This document shows, one piece after another, positions 34,063 through 43,204 of a stretch of DNA of 64,000 nt (position 1 is its first letter; each line of letters starts with the position of its first letter). The stretch comes from Kitasatospora sp. GAS204B (GTDB lineage Bacteria > Actinomycetota > Actinomycetes > Streptomycetales > Streptomycetaceae): assembly GCF_029892155.1 (NCBI RefSeq), contig NZ_JARZAG010000001.1, forward strand, positions 310,001 to 374,000, given 5' to 3'. The notes under the pieces were generated by a model. The model saw only the letters and a program-made list of their open reading frames with translations, had not been told where the DNA came from and made no database searches. The position numbers and the translations under genes are program-made.

Positions 34063-36561
34063 TCACTTCCTCGGGTTCGCCCGCCGGGTGGGCTCCGCCG
34101 TCGTCGGGTCCTCGGGCCACGGATGCCGCGGGTAGCGGCCGCGCAGGTCGGCGCGGACGGCGCGGTAGCCCTCGCGCCAGAAGGTGGCCAGGTCGCCGGT
34201 GACGGCGGCGGGGCGGCCGGCGGGGGAGAGCAGGTGGATGGTGAGCGGGATCCGGCCGCCGGCCAGGGCCGGGGCGGACGCCCAGCCGAAGAGTTCCTGG
34301 AGTTTGACGGCGAGCACCGGGCGCTCGGTGGAGTAGTCCACCCGGATCCGCGAGCCGGTCGGGACGGTGATCCGCTCGGGGGCCAGCTCGTCCAGCCGGC
34401 CGGCCTCGCCGGTGGCCCAGGGCAGCAGGCGCTGCAGCGCCGAGCCGACGTCGAGGCGCTCCAGGTCGGCGCGCCGCCGGGCCCGGGAGAGTTCCGGTTC
34501 CAGCCAGTCGTCGGCTGCCGCGAGCAGGGCCTGGTCGCTGACGTCCGGCCAGGGCGCGCCGAGCGCCTGGTGCAGGAAGGCCAGCCGCGCGCGCAGCGAG
34601 CTCGCGCCCTCCGGCCAGCGCAGCAGTTCGCTGACGCCCTCGCGGGCCAGGCCGTCCAGCAGCGCGGCCCGCACCAGCGCCGGGTCGGGGCGGGCGAGTT
34701 GGGCGGCGTCCAGTTCGAGCGCGCCCAGCGCGGTGAGCCGACGGGCCGTCAGTTCGCCGCGCCGGCTGCCGGGTGGCACGGCCCAGTACACCTCGTCGCG
34801 TTCGGTGAGCAGGTGCGCGGCGGCGCTGCGCGCGGTGCTCTCGTCGATCGGCACCGCCCGCTGGATGCGTGCCGAGGCGGCGCCGGCGGGCCGGTCGGCG
34901 ACCGCGATGGCCAGCCAGGGTGCGCCGCTCAGCGGCGATCCCGGCGCGGTCTCGGCGGCGGTGCCGGAGGCCATCAGGAAGGCGCCGCTGCGGGCCCGGG
35001 CCACCCGCTCGGGGTGGGCCAGCGCGACCAGCAGGCCGGCGGCGGCCGCGTCCGGCAGCTCGCGGTCGCCTGCGGTCACCTGGGCCCGCAGGCGCCGGAC
35101 CTCCTGCCGCCAGCGGGCCGCGTACGGCGTGCTTGCGTCCCGCACCGCACGCCACACCGCTGACAGGTCGTCACCCAGCTCGCGCGGGGGTTCCTCGGAG
35201 AGCAGCGCGACGATCTCGGCCGCGCGCCGGGCGCCCACCGCCGACGCACCGTCGAGCAACGCACGTGCCAGCCGCGGGTGCAGGCCGGTGCGGGCGAACC
35301 GGCGGCCGCGCTCGGTCGCGCGCCCGTCCGGTGTCACCGCCCCGAGCGCGAGCAGCGTCTGCCGGGCGGCCGCCATCGCCCCGGCCGGTGGCGGATCGGG
35401 CAGCGCGAGCCCGCCGGCGTCGGGGTCGCCCCAGCAGGCGGCCTGCAGGGCGAAGCCGGTCAGGTCGGCCAGGGCGATCTCGGGGGTCGGGAAGCGCGGT
35501 GCGCGGGCGTCCGCCACCTCGGCCCAGCAGCGGTAGACCGTCCCCGGTGCCTCGCGCCCTGCTCGGCCCGCCCGTTGCCGGCCGGCCGCCAGCGAGGCCC
35601 GCACGGTGACCAGGCTGCCCAGCCCGCGCGCGTGGTCGGTGCGCGGCTCGCGGGCCAGCCCGCTGTCCACCACGATCCGCACGCCCGGCACGGTCAGCGA
35701 GGACTCGGCGACCGAGGTGGCCAGGATGACCCGCCGCCGCGCACCGACCGCGAGCGCCGCGTCCTGCACGGCCGCCGGAGCCTGCCCGTGCAGTTGGAGG
35801 ACGTCGACGCCGGGCAGCGCGCCGAGTTGCCCGGCCACCCGGGCGATCTCGCCCACGCCCGGCAGGAAGCAGAGCAGGTCACCGCCGCGCTCGGCCAGCG
35901 CCCGGCGCACCACGGCCGCGACGTGCTCCAGCAGCGCGGGGTCGGTGCGGGTGCCGTGCGGCGGGCGGACGGCGCGCGGCGGGGGCGCCCACACCACCTC
36001 GACCGGGTGGGCGATCCCGTGTGCCGCCACCACCGGTGCGTCGCCCAGGAGTTCGGCCCAGGCCGCGGTGTCCGAGGTGGCCGAGGCGACCAGCACCGCC
36101 AGCTCGGGCCGCAGCGTCTCGCGGACGTCCAGCAGGAAGGCGAGCGCGGTGTCCGCGTCCAGGTGCCGCTCGTGGCACTCGTCCAGCAGCACCAGGTCCA
36201 CGCCGGGCAGCTCCGGATCGCGCTGCAGCCGCTGCAGCAGCACCCCGGTGGTGACCACCTCGACCACCGTCTGCGGCCCCACCACCCGCTCCCCACGCAC
36301 CGTGTGCCCCACTCGCCCGCCCGGCTTCTCGCCCAGCAGCCAGGCCATCCGGCGCGAGGCCGCCCGCACCGCGAGCCGCCGCGGCTCGGCCACCAGCACC
36401 CGGCGCACGGGCGCGCCGGCGTCCAGCAGGCCGGCCAACGCGAGCGGCACCAGCGTCGTCTTCCCGGTGCCGGGCGGGGCCGAAAGCACGGCCACCGCGC
36501 GTTCGTCGAGGGCGGCGGTCAGCGCGGGCAGCGCGGTGCGGACGGGCAGGTCGAGAGTCAC
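34063..36561 (-). CDS. hrpB: ATP-dependent RNA helicase HrpB
   Basis: 832-aa DEAH-type helicase. Motif I is SAPPGTGKTT, Ia AEPRRLAVRAASRR, II LLDECHER (DEAH-like with Cys), III VASATS, V ILATSVAESSLTVPGVRIVVDSG and VI QRAGRAGR. The HrpB-specific C-terminal domain follows (RIRVDYSTERPVLAVKLQELFGW; PLTIHLLSPAGRPAAVTGDL). GTG 36561 was chosen because the helicase core begins at once (VTLDLPVRTALPAL). The open frame further upstream is antisense to the methyltransferase. HrpB is widespread, but its cellular task is poorly defined. Confidence 0.93.
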   Translation of the reverse strand: MTLDLPVRTALPALTAALDERAVAVLSAPPGTGKTTLVPLALAGLLDAGAPVRRVLVAEPRRLAVRAASRRMAWLLGEKPGGRVGHTVRGERVVGPQTVVEVVTTGVLLQRLQRDPELPGVDLVLLDECHERHLDADTALAFLLDVRETLRPELAVLVASATSDTAAWAELLGDAPVVAAHGIAHPVEVVWAPPPRAVRPPHGTRTDPALLEHVAAVVRRALAERGGDLLCFLPGVGEIARVAGQLGALPGVDVLQLHGQAPAAVQDAALAVGARRRVILATSVAESSLTVPGVRIVVDSGLAREPRTDHARGLGSLVTVRASLAAGRQRAGRAGREAPGTVYRCWAEVADARAPRFPTPEIALADLTGFALQAACWGDPDAGGLALPDPPPAGAMAAARQTLLALGAVTPDGRATERGRRFARTGLHPRLARALLDGASAVGARRAAEIVALLSEEPPRELGDDLSAVWRAVRDASTPYAARWRQEVRRLRAQVTAGDRELPDAAAAGLLVALAHPERVARARSGAFLMASGTAAETAPGSPLSGAPWLAIAVADRPAGAASARIQRAVPIDESTARSAAAHLLTERDEVYWAVPPGSRRGELTARRLTALGALELDAAQLARPDPALVRAALLDGLAREGVSELLRWPEGASSLRARLAFLHQALGAPWPDVSDQALLAAADDWLEPELSRARRRADLERLDVGSALQRLLPWATGEAGRLDELAPERITVPTGSRIRVDYSTERPVLAVKLQELFGWASAPALAGGRIPLTIHLLSPAGRPAAVTGDLATFWREGYRAVRADLRGRYPRHPWPEDPTTAEPTRRANPRK

Positions 36562-36590
36562 GAGGCCAAGTATCCAGACCGCCCGGAGAC

Positions 36591-37457
36591 TCAGCCCCGC
36601 CCGCAGACGAAGATCGCCGTCCCCGGGATGTGCCGGCCGCGCAGCGGGCTCCAGCCGCCCCACTCCTGCTCCAGCTCGGCCGGCCACTCCGGCTCCACCA
36701 GGTCGAGCAGGGTGAACCCGGCCGCCACCAGCTCGCGCACCCGGTCGCCCAGCGTGCGGTGGTGCTCCACGTAGCTGGCCCGCCCCTGCTCGTCCTGCTC
36801 GACGTAGGGCGTGCGGTCGAAGTAGGAGGCGGTCGCGGTCAGTCCGGCCGCCCCCGGTTCGTCGGGGAACGCCCAGCGGATCGGGTGGGTGACCGAGAAG
36901 ACCCACCGCCCGCCGGGCCGCAGCACGCGGTGCACCTCGCGCATCAGCGCCGCGGTGTCCGCGCTGAACGGCACCGCCCCGTAGGCCGAGCAGGCCAGGT
37001 CGAAGGAGCCGTCCGCGAACGGCAGCACCGCGGCGTCCGCCTGCACCAGGGCGATCGGCTCGTCGCCCCGGGAGAGGTCGATCCGCCGCGAGTGCTGCAA
37101 CTGCCGGTGCGAGATGTCGAGTGCCACGGGGCGGGCACCCTGCGCGCGCAGCCAGCGCGAGCACTGTGCCGCGCCCGCGCCGATCTCCAGCACCTCGCGG
37201 CCGGCCACCTCGCCGAGCAACTCGGCCTGCGCCTCGTCCAGCCCCTCGGGGCACCAGGTGAAGCGGTCGTCGCCGAGGAACGCCCCGTGCTCGTCCTGGT
37301 ACTCGTCGGCGTTGCGGTCCCACCAGTGCCGGCTGGCCCGGCTGCTCTCCTCGGGCGCGGCCTGGCGGCGCAGCGCGACGTCGTCATCTTCCGGGCCGCT
37401 GTCCGGGCCCCCCTCCGGCTCCGCACCCCAGGTGCCAGGGGTGGTGTCAAGAGTCAT
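36591..37457 (-). CDS. SAM-dependent class I methyltransferase
   Basis: 288-aa methyltransferase. The SAM-binding motif I is VLEIGAGAAQCSRWL. Motif II is PVALDISHRQL, and later motifs are LVQADAAVLPFADGSFDLAC and LRPGGRWVFSVTHPIRW. A 45-residue acidic N-terminal extension precedes the HWWDRNADEY start typical of this group. The substrate is unknown. It is 29 bp upstream of hrpB on the same strand and diverges from rpsA. Confidence 0.9.
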   Translation of the reverse strand: MTLDTTPGTWGAEPEGGPDSGPEDDDVALRRQAAPEESSRASRHWWDRNADEYQDEHGAFLGDDRFTWCPEGLDEAQAELLGEVAGREVLEIGAGAAQCSRWLRAQGARPVALDISHRQLQHSRRIDLSRGDEPIALVQADAAVLPFADGSFDLACSAYGAVPFSADTAALMREVHRVLRPGGRWVFSVTHPIRWAFPDEPGAAGLTATASYFDRTPYVEQDEQGRASYVEHHRTLGDRVRELVAAGFTLLDLVEPEWPAELEQEWGGWSPLRGRHIPGTAIFVCGRG

Positions 37458-37661
37458 GATGCGCCTCGCGTAGGGTAGGGGTTGCGGAAAGCGCCGCTGC
37501 TTGGCACCGGCCCCTCGGGGACGGGATCAGGCGGTGGCATCCGGGGAGCCGGGCCCCTGTCGGCTGCCACTCCCCACGTCGGCCGGCAGGTCGCGTGAGG
37601 TGCGCAGTTGGAGGATATGGCCTGATCCATACCAGCCTGGACGGTCTCGTCGCCTTCGGCG

Positions 37662-37690
37662 TTGACCGTGTCCGGCTGTCCCCGTATGCT
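37662..37690 (+). promoter_or_regulatory. Likely rpsA promoter
   Basis: TTGACC (37662-37667), a 17-bp spacer and TATGCT (37685-37690) match vegetative sigma-factor boxes well. Transcription would start near 37697, leaving a leader of about 200 nt before the rpsA ATG. That leader could hold regulatory structure. The 37458-37895 gap otherwise has no gene. Confidence 0.6.
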
Positions 37691-37895
37691 ACAAGTTGCG
37701 CTGCGGGCCTGTGCGCCTCGGACGGAGCAGGTCGCGCTCGCATCTGTCGAAGACCCCACGGTCGCAAGACGGACACCTCCTGGAATCTGGGAATGGTGGG
37801 CCGTGCTCTTGGCTGTCCGGCTTTCGGTGGTAGCGAACCGGGCCCCCGCGTGGCATTACCTACGACTTCATGTCCGTACCGGAGCCCTTTTCCTA

Positions 37896-39386
37896 ATGAC
37901 GAGCCCCACCGACACCTCTGTCAGCACCACCCCGCAGGTTGCGGTCAACGACATCGGCGACGCGGAAGCATTCCTCGCGGCGATCGACGAGACCATCAAG
38001 TACTTCAACGATGGCGACATCGTTGAGGGCATCATCGTGAAGGTCGACCGTGACGAGGTGCTCCTCGACATCGGTTACAAGACCGAGGGTGTCATCCCCT
38101 CCCGCGAGCTCTCGATCAAGCACGACGTTGACCCGCACGAGGTCGTCAAGGTCGGCGACGAGATCGAGGCCCTGGTTCTCCAGAAGGAGGACAAGGAGGG
38201 TCGTCTGATCCTGTCCAAGAAGCGCGCACAGTACGAGCGCGCCTGGGGCACGATCGAGAAGATCAAGGAAGAGGACGGGATCGTCACCGGTACCGTCATC
38301 GAGGTCGTCAAGGGTGGTCTCATCCTCGACATCGGCCTCCGTGGCTTCCTCCCGGCGTCGCTGGTCGAGATGCGCCGCGTGCGCGACCTGCAGCCCTACG
38401 TGGGCAAGGAGCTCGAGGCCAAGATCATCGAGCTGGACAAGAACCGCAACAACGTGGTCCTGTCCCGCCGTGCCTGGCTGGAGCAGACCCAGAGCGAGGT
38501 CCGCCAGACCTTCCTCACCACCCTGCAGAAGGGTCAGGTGCGCTCCGGCGTCGTCTCCTCGATCGTCAACTTCGGTGCCTTCGTGGACCTGGGTGGCGTC
38601 GACGGTCTCGTTCACGTCTCCGAGCTGTCCTGGAAGCACATCGACCACCCGTCCGAGGTTGTCGAGGTCGGCCAGGAGGTCACCGTCGAGGTTCTCGACG
38701 TGGACATGGACCGCGAGCGCGTCTCCCTGTCGCTGAAGGCGACCCAGGAGGACCCGTGGCAGCAGTTCGCGCGGACGCACCAGATCGGTCAGGTCGTCCC
38801 CGGTAAGGTCACCAAGCTGGTTCCGTTCGGTGCGTTCGTCCGCGTGGACGAGGGCATCGAGGGTCTGGTCCACATCTCCGAGCTGGCCGAGCGCCACGTG
38901 GAGATCCCGGAGCAGGTCGTCCAGGTCGGCGACGAGATCTTCGTCAAGGTCATCGACATCGACCTCGAGCGTCGTCGCATCAGCCTCTCGCTGAAGCAGG
39001 CCAACGAGTCGCTCGGTGCCGACCCGGCCTCGGTCGAGTTCGACCCGACCCTGTACGGCATGGCCGCCTCGTACGACGACCAGGGCAACTACATCTACCC
39101 GGAGGGCTTCGACCCCGAGGCGAACGACTGGCTGCCCGGCTACGAGAAGCAGCGTGAGGAGTGGGAGCGCCAGTACGCCGAGGCGCAGACCCGCTTCGAG
39201 CAGCACCAGGCCCAGGTCATCAAGAGCCGCGAGGCCGACGCCGAGGCCGCTGCCGAGGGTGGCGACGCGGTTGCCGCCGCCGCCGGTGGCAACTACTCCT
39301 CCTCCAGCGACGAGGGCGCCGGCGCCCTCGCCTCGGACGAGGCGCTGGCCGCCCTGCGCGAGAAGCTGGCCGGCGGCCAGAGCTGA
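37896..39386 (+). CDS. rpsA: 30S ribosomal protein S1
   Basis: 496-aa RNA-binding ribosomal protein needed to initiate translation of structured mRNAs. Four S1 (OB-fold) domains are visible: IVEGIIVKVDRDEVLLDIGYKTEG, IVTGTVIEVVKGGLILDIGLRGF, VRSGVVSSIVNFGAFVDLGGVDG and VVPGKVTKLVPFGAFVRVDEGIE (all read in parts). Four domains is the actinobacterial form, against six in E. coli. The C-terminal tail is Ala/Glu/Ser-rich. ATG 37896 has GGAG 11 nt upstream. Third-position codon choice is strongly biased, as expected for high expression. A strong terminator follows. Confidence 0.97.
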   Translation: MTSPTDTSVSTTPQVAVNDIGDAEAFLAAIDETIKYFNDGDIVEGIIVKVDRDEVLLDIGYKTEGVIPSRELSIKHDVDPHEVVKVGDEIEALVLQKEDKEGRLILSKKRAQYERAWGTIEKIKEEDGIVTGTVIEVVKGGLILDIGLRGFLPASLVEMRRVRDLQPYVGKELEAKIIELDKNRNNVVLSRRAWLEQTQSEVRQTFLTTLQKGQVRSGVVSSIVNFGAFVDLGGVDGLVHVSELSWKHIDHPSEVVEVGQEVTVEVLDVDMDRERVSLSLKATQEDPWQQFARTHQIGQVVPGKVTKLVPFGAFVRVDEGIEGLVHISELAERHVEIPEQVVQVGDEIFVKVIDIDLERRRISLSLKQANESLGADPASVEFDPTLYGMAASYDDQGNYIYPEGFDPEANDWLPGYEKQREEWERQYAEAQTRFEQHQAQVIKSREADAEAAAEGGDAVAAAAGGNYSSSSDEGAGALASDEALAALREKLAGGQS

Positions 39387-39418
39387 TCGCACAGCGCGAC
39401 TCCGCGTGAGTTGAACTG

Positions 39419-39457
39419 AGTGGGCCCCCACCCGGGGTTACCGGGTGGGGGCCCACT
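39419..39457 (+). terminator. Strong hairpin terminator after rpsA
   Basis: A perfect 17-bp stem (AGTGGGCCCCCACCCGG at 39419-39435 with 39441-39457) and a 5-nt loop, 32 bp after the rpsA stop. Confidence 0.88.
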
Positions 39458-39607
39458 GTCATGTTCTGTCCGGGTTCCCCCGGTGGTGTCGCTTTGGTGT
39501 GATAAGGCGCTCATCGCGATCTTATGAGTGTTTTAGGGCGGAACACCTAGCGTTGGATGAGTTGCCCGTCTGGGCCACCTCGCCCCGCACGCTAGGCCTT
39601 CCGCTTG

Positions 39608-41842
39608 ATGCGCCTTTCCGCTGCTCCACCCTCATCGTCGGCTGCCGCTCCCGGCAAGCTCGCCGCGCTCGGCCGGTTCTGCCATCGTCACCGGCGTTGG
39701 GTGCTCGCCTTCTGGGTTGCCGTGCTCGCGCTCGGGGTGCTGATCGGCGGCCGGGTCTTCGAGGGGTCGGTCACCAACACCTCCTCCGGCGGCTACGAGT
39801 CGGTTCAGGGGACCAACCTGGTCGCCGCCGCCGATCCGTCCTCCGGGACGGTCACCGCCGTGATCGCCGGGCAGCCGGTGGACACCCCGGCGGTGCGCGA
39901 CGCGGTGACCGTCGCCGCGCAGGACCTGGCCAAGCTGCCCGGCGTGCTCTCGGTCTCCGATGCCTACCAGAGCGGGCAGCAGGCGCTGCGCTCCGCCGAC
40001 GGTGCGTCCAGCCTGGTCAACGTGCGGATGACTGCGGACGCCGGCTCCGCGCAGCAGCAGGCGGTCAGCCAGCGGCTCGCGGCCGTGCAGGCGCCCGGCA
40101 CGCACGTCACGATCGGCGGCGACCTGGTGCTCCAGCACGAGGTCAAGGCACAGACCCAGTCCGACACCAAGTTCGGCGAGATCGTCACCCTGCCGCTCAC
40201 CTTGATCGTGATGGTGCTGGTCTTCGGCGGCCTCGCCGCGGCCAGCCTGCCGGTGATCGGCGCGGTCGCCTCGGTCGGTGGGGCGCTGCTGGCGATGTTC
40301 GGTTTCAGCCAGATCATGAGCATCGACACCACCGTGCTGCCGATCGCCACCGTGCTGGGCCTGGGCCTGTCGATCGACTACGCGCTGCTGATGGTCAACC
40401 GGTTCCGGGAGGAACGCGGGCGCGGCGCCGAGATCGCCGCCGCCGTCGAGCGGACGGCTGCGACGGCCGGGCGCACCGTCGCCTTCTCCGGACTGACCGT
40501 GGCGGTCGCGCTCAGCGGGCTCTTCGTCTTCACCAGTCCGGTCTTCCGGGCGGTGGCCGCCGCCGGGGTCAGCGTGGTGGTGATCGCGGTACTCGCCGCG
40601 CTCACCCTGATCCCCGCGCTGCTGGGCTTCGCCGGGCACCGGATCAAGCCGCCCAAGCACGCCGAACCCGACGAGGGCTTCTTCGCTCGGACGGTGCGCC
40701 GGGTGCAGCGCCGCGCGGTGCCGGTCGCGCTGGTCTGCGTCACGCTGCTGACCCTGGCCGGCGCGCCGTTCCTGCACGCCGACATGCGCTCCACCGGCGC
40801 CGCCGTGCTGCCCACCAGTTCGGCCGGCCGTCAGGTCTCGGACACCATCGCGCAGCAGTTCCCGCAGCTGGCGCCTGCACCGGTGACGGTGGTGGTGCAC
40901 GGCGCCGAGCAGGCGGTCGCCCACTACGCCGACGACGTGGTGGCCAAGCTGCCCGGGGTCGCCGGGGTGCGCGCGGTGCAGTCGGTCGGCCCGGACCTGA
41001 GCACCGTCGACGTGCTGGTGCACGGCGACCCGCAGGGCGGCACGGCCAAGCAGGTGGTGGACGAGCTGCGCGCGGATCGGGGCGGGCTGACCACCTACGT
41101 CACCGGGGACGCGGCGAGCGTGGTCGACTTCCAGCACGAGCTGGCCAGTCGCGGGCCGTGGGCGCTGGGGCTGGTCGCGATCGGCACCCTGGTGCTGCTC
41201 TTCCTGATGACCGGCTCGGTGGTGATGCCGATCAAGGCGCTGCTGATGAACCTGCTCTCGCTGGGCTGCTCGCTGGGCGCGCTGACCATGGTCTTCCAGC
41301 ACGGCTGGTTCAGCGGGCTGCTCGGGTTCGCCCCGACCGGGGGCCTGGAGACCTTCATCCCGGTGCTCGTCTTCGCCTTCGCCTTCGGTCTCTCGATGGA
41401 CTACGAGGTCTTCCTGCTGGCCCGGATCAAGGAGCTGCGGGACCAGGGCTACGACTGCAAGCAGTCCGTGCAACTGGGGTTGCAGCGCAGCGGGCGGATC
41501 ATCACCTCGGCGGCGCTGCTGATGGTGATCGTCTTCGCCGGGTTCGCGGCCGGGCAGATGCTGATGGTCAAGGAGATGGGCATCGCGTTGGCGGTGGCGG
41601 TGGCGGTGGACGCCACCGTGGTCCGGTGCCTGCTGGTGCCGGCCATGATGTCGCTCTTCGGTGAGTTCAACTGGTGGGCGCCCGCGCCGCTGCGCAAGCT
41701 CTACGCCCGGTTCGGGCTGCGCGAGCACGTGGCGCTGCCGCCGCTGGAGGTGGCCGCCGGCGCCTCGGTGCCCGGCCCGCGCAGCCCCGAACCGGAGCCC
41801 GTCGAGGTGGAGCTCGTCGAACCGGAGCTCACTCGCCGTTGA
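39608..41842 (+). CDS. MMPL-family RND transporter
   Basis: 744-aa inner-membrane transporter of the MMPL class (lipid or small-molecule export). The first helix is WVLAFWVAVLALGVLIGG. An extracytoplasmic domain follows, then a helix bundle with the VLGLGLSIDYALLMVNRFREER motif. The second half repeats this layout, with VFAFAFGLSMDYEVFLLARIKE. The two GLSxDY motifs supply the proton-relay Asp-Tyr pairs. No Shine-Dalgarno sequence is clear before ATG 39608, so the mRNA may be leaderless. The last 14 bp overlap a small converging gene. Substrate unknown. Confidence 0.93.
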   Translation: MRLSAAPPSSSAAAPGKLAALGRFCHRHRRWVLAFWVAVLALGVLIGGRVFEGSVTNTSSGGYESVQGTNLVAAADPSSGTVTAVIAGQPVDTPAVRDAVTVAAQDLAKLPGVLSVSDAYQSGQQALRSADGASSLVNVRMTADAGSAQQQAVSQRLAAVQAPGTHVTIGGDLVLQHEVKAQTQSDTKFGEIVTLPLTLIVMVLVFGGLAAASLPVIGAVASVGGALLAMFGFSQIMSIDTTVLPIATVLGLGLSIDYALLMVNRFREERGRGAEIAAAVERTAATAGRTVAFSGLTVAVALSGLFVFTSPVFRAVAAAGVSVVVIAVLAALTLIPALLGFAGHRIKPPKHAEPDEGFFARTVRRVQRRAVPVALVCVTLLTLAGAPFLHADMRSTGAAVLPTSSAGRQVSDTIAQQFPQLAPAPVTVVVHGAEQAVAHYADDVVAKLPGVAGVRAVQSVGPDLSTVDVLVHGDPQGGTAKQVVDELRADRGGLTTYVTGDAASVVDFQHELASRGPWALGLVAIGTLVLLFLMTGSVVMPIKALLMNLLSLGCSLGALTMVFQHGWFSGLLGFAPTGGLETFIPVLVFAFAFGLSMDYEVFLLARIKELRDQGYDCKQSVQLGLQRSGRIITSAALLMVIVFAGFAAGQMLMVKEMGIALAVAVAVDATVVRCLLVPAMMSLFGEFNWWAPAPLRKLYARFGLREHVALPPLEVAAGASVPGPRSPEPEPVEVELVEPELTRR

Positions 41843-41978
41843 CGCAGGCGTTGCCGAAGCCGGAGTTGAGCGCGCCGCCGAGGTTGGCGGAGTCGCAGGC
41901 GGCGGCGGCGCCTGCGCCGGTCAGGATCAGGCCGCAGAGGGCGACGGTGAGCAGCAGCGAGTTGCGCAGGGAGATCAC
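41829..41978 (-). CDS. Small secreted peptide (49 aa), unrecognised
   Basis: GTG 41978 with AAGGA 8-12 nt upstream opens a 49-codon frame. Residues 1-27 form a convincing signal peptide (SLRNSLLLTVALCGLILTG, then Ala run). The mature part, CDSANLGGALNSGFGNACVN plus GE, has two Cys that could form a disulfide or a lipid-anchored N-terminal Cys. The Gly/Asn/Phe content recalls the short, sticky peptides secreted by aerial-growing actinomycetes, but I cannot assign a family. Its stop lies inside the end of the MMPL gene on the other strand. The plus-strand upstream region is shared with marR. Confidence 0.65.
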   Translation of the reverse strand: MISLRNSLLLTVALCGLILTGAGAAAACDSANLGGALNSGFGNACVNGE

Positions 41979-42050
41979 GCGAGGGTCCTTAGGGGTGGAC
42001 GGGACAGTGCGTCCTGCTAACGCGTGTCGGGGTGCAAAGGTGACTGTGGG

Positions 42051-42482
42051 TCAGCTGATCCGCCGCAGGAGGTCGACGGCCTGGGCGAGAGTGAGCCGCT
42101 CCGCCTCGGTCAGCTCGCGCTCGATCGCCTCGGCCAGTTGGTTCTCCCGGCGCCGGCGCTGGTCCTGAAGGGTGGCCCGGCCCGCCTCGGTGGCGGTCAG
42201 CACGAGCTTGCGCCCGTCGGTGGGGTGGCGTTCCTGGCGGATCAGGCCGGCCTGGAGCAGCAGCGTGACGGTGCGGGCCATCGACTGGTGGCGCACCCGC
42301 TGGCGGTCGGCCAGCTCGGCGGTGGTGTGCGGGCCCTCGCGGACCAGCCAGCCGAGCGCGCCGGCCTGGTTCTGCGGCAGCGCCGACTCCTGCCGAACGT
42401 GGCGGACCAGCTCGCCGAGGGTGGCTCGCAGGTCGGCGGCCAGCTGGAGCGAGGCGGGGGCAGGGGGCGGCGCACTGGTCAT
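42051..42482 (-). CDS. MarR-family transcriptional regulator
   Basis: 143-aa winged-helix regulator: QNQAGALGWLVREGPHTTAELADRQRV gives helices 2-4 (in parts), HQSMARTVTLLLQAGLIRQERHPTDGRKLVLTATEAG (in parts) the recognition helix and wing with the conserved D-R pair (DGRK). MarR proteins bind palindromes as dimers and let go on binding phenolic or oxidised ligands. It diverges from a metallo-beta-lactamase-fold gene across 62 bp dominated by a 35-bp palindrome, which is its likely operator. Confidence 0.92.
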   Translation of the reverse strand: MTSAPPPAPASLQLAADLRATLGELVRHVRQESALPQNQAGALGWLVREGPHTTAELADRQRVRHQSMARTVTLLLQAGLIRQERHPTDGRKLVLTATEAGRATLQDQRRRRENQLAEAIERELTEAERLTLAQAVDLLRRIS

Positions 42483-42508
42483 GGACCCAGTCTAACGAAA
42501 ATATGCAC

Positions 42509-42543
42509 AGCAGAACTGCACAGCACTGCTGTACAGTTCTGCT
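42509..42543. promoter_or_regulatory. 35-bp near-perfect palindrome, likely MarR operator
   Basis: The sequence 42509-42543 is an inverted repeat centred on C42526 with a single mismatched pair (42519/42533). The outer arms are AGCAGAACTG and CAGTTCTGCT. The inner core is ACAGCACTGCTGT. GCACAGCA also occurs as a direct repeat (42505-42512, 42518-42525). It ends one base before the MBL start codon, so bound repressor would block both divergent genes. Confidence 0.85.
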
Positions 42544-42544
42544 C

Positions 42545-43195
42545 ATGAAGCTGACCAAGTTCGGACATGCGTGCGTCCGCATCGAGCAGAACGACACCAC
42601 TCTCGTCATCGACCCGGGTCTGTTCACCGAACCCGAGGCGGTCGAGGGTGCCGACGCGCTGCTGATCACCCACGAGCACTTCGACCACTTCACCGAGGAC
42701 CAGGTCCGCGCCGCCCTGGCCGCCAACCCCGGCCTGCGGATCTGGACCAACCGCGCGGTCGCCGACCAGCTGGCCGGCCTCGGCGCCGCCGTCACCGTGG
42801 TCGGCGCCGGGGACGCGTTCGACGTCGGCGGGATCGACGTCTCGGTGCACGGCGAGTGGCATGCCGTCATCCACCCCGACCTTCCGCAGGTGGGGAACAT
42901 CGGGTTCCGGCTGGCCGGCGGGCTGCTCTTCCACCCCGGGGACGCGCTGACCGTGCCCGAGCACCCGGTGCGGACCCTGCTGCTGCCGATGGCCGGCCCG
43001 TGGAACAAGGTCGGCGAGCTGATCGACTACGTGCGCGAGGTCAAGCCGGAGCGGGTGCTGGGCATCCACGACGCGGTGCTCAGCGAGATCGGTCGCAGCA
43101 TCGGCGAGCGCTTCCTGGGCGAGCACGGGCCCGGGACCGGGGCGCCGTACTCCTTCCTGCAGCCCGGCACGGGCCTGGAACTGGGCGCTGTGTAG
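42545..43195 (+). CDS. Metallo-beta-lactamase-fold hydrolase (UlaG/RomA-like)
   Basis: 216-aa protein. MKLTKFGHACVRIE begins the fold. The metal site is THEHFDHFTEDQV (HxHxDH). Later ligands are the VHGEWHAVIHPD segment and GIHDAVL. This short, single-domain form resembles the UlaG-like hydrolase group; the substrate is unknown. The ATG at 42545 directly follows the palindrome, with no ribosome site, so translation is probably leaderless. The divergent MarR protein very likely controls it. It is 9 bp before coaE and may be co-transcribed with it. Confidence 0.88.
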   Translation: MKLTKFGHACVRIEQNDTTLVIDPGLFTEPEAVEGADALLITHEHFDHFTEDQVRAALAANPGLRIWTNRAVADQLAGLGAAVTVVGAGDAFDVGGIDVSVHGEWHAVIHPDLPQVGNIGFRLAGGLLFHPGDALTVPEHPVRTLLLPMAGPWNKVGELIDYVREVKPERVLGIHDAVLSEIGRSIGERFLGEHGPGTGAPYSFLQPGTGLELGAV

Positions 43196-43204
43196 TCTGC
43201 CGCC

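Noticed and set aside
36562..37323. Upstream extension of the HrpB frame to 37323
   Set aside because: It is antisense to the methyltransferase, and the helicase domain begins right at GTG 36561.
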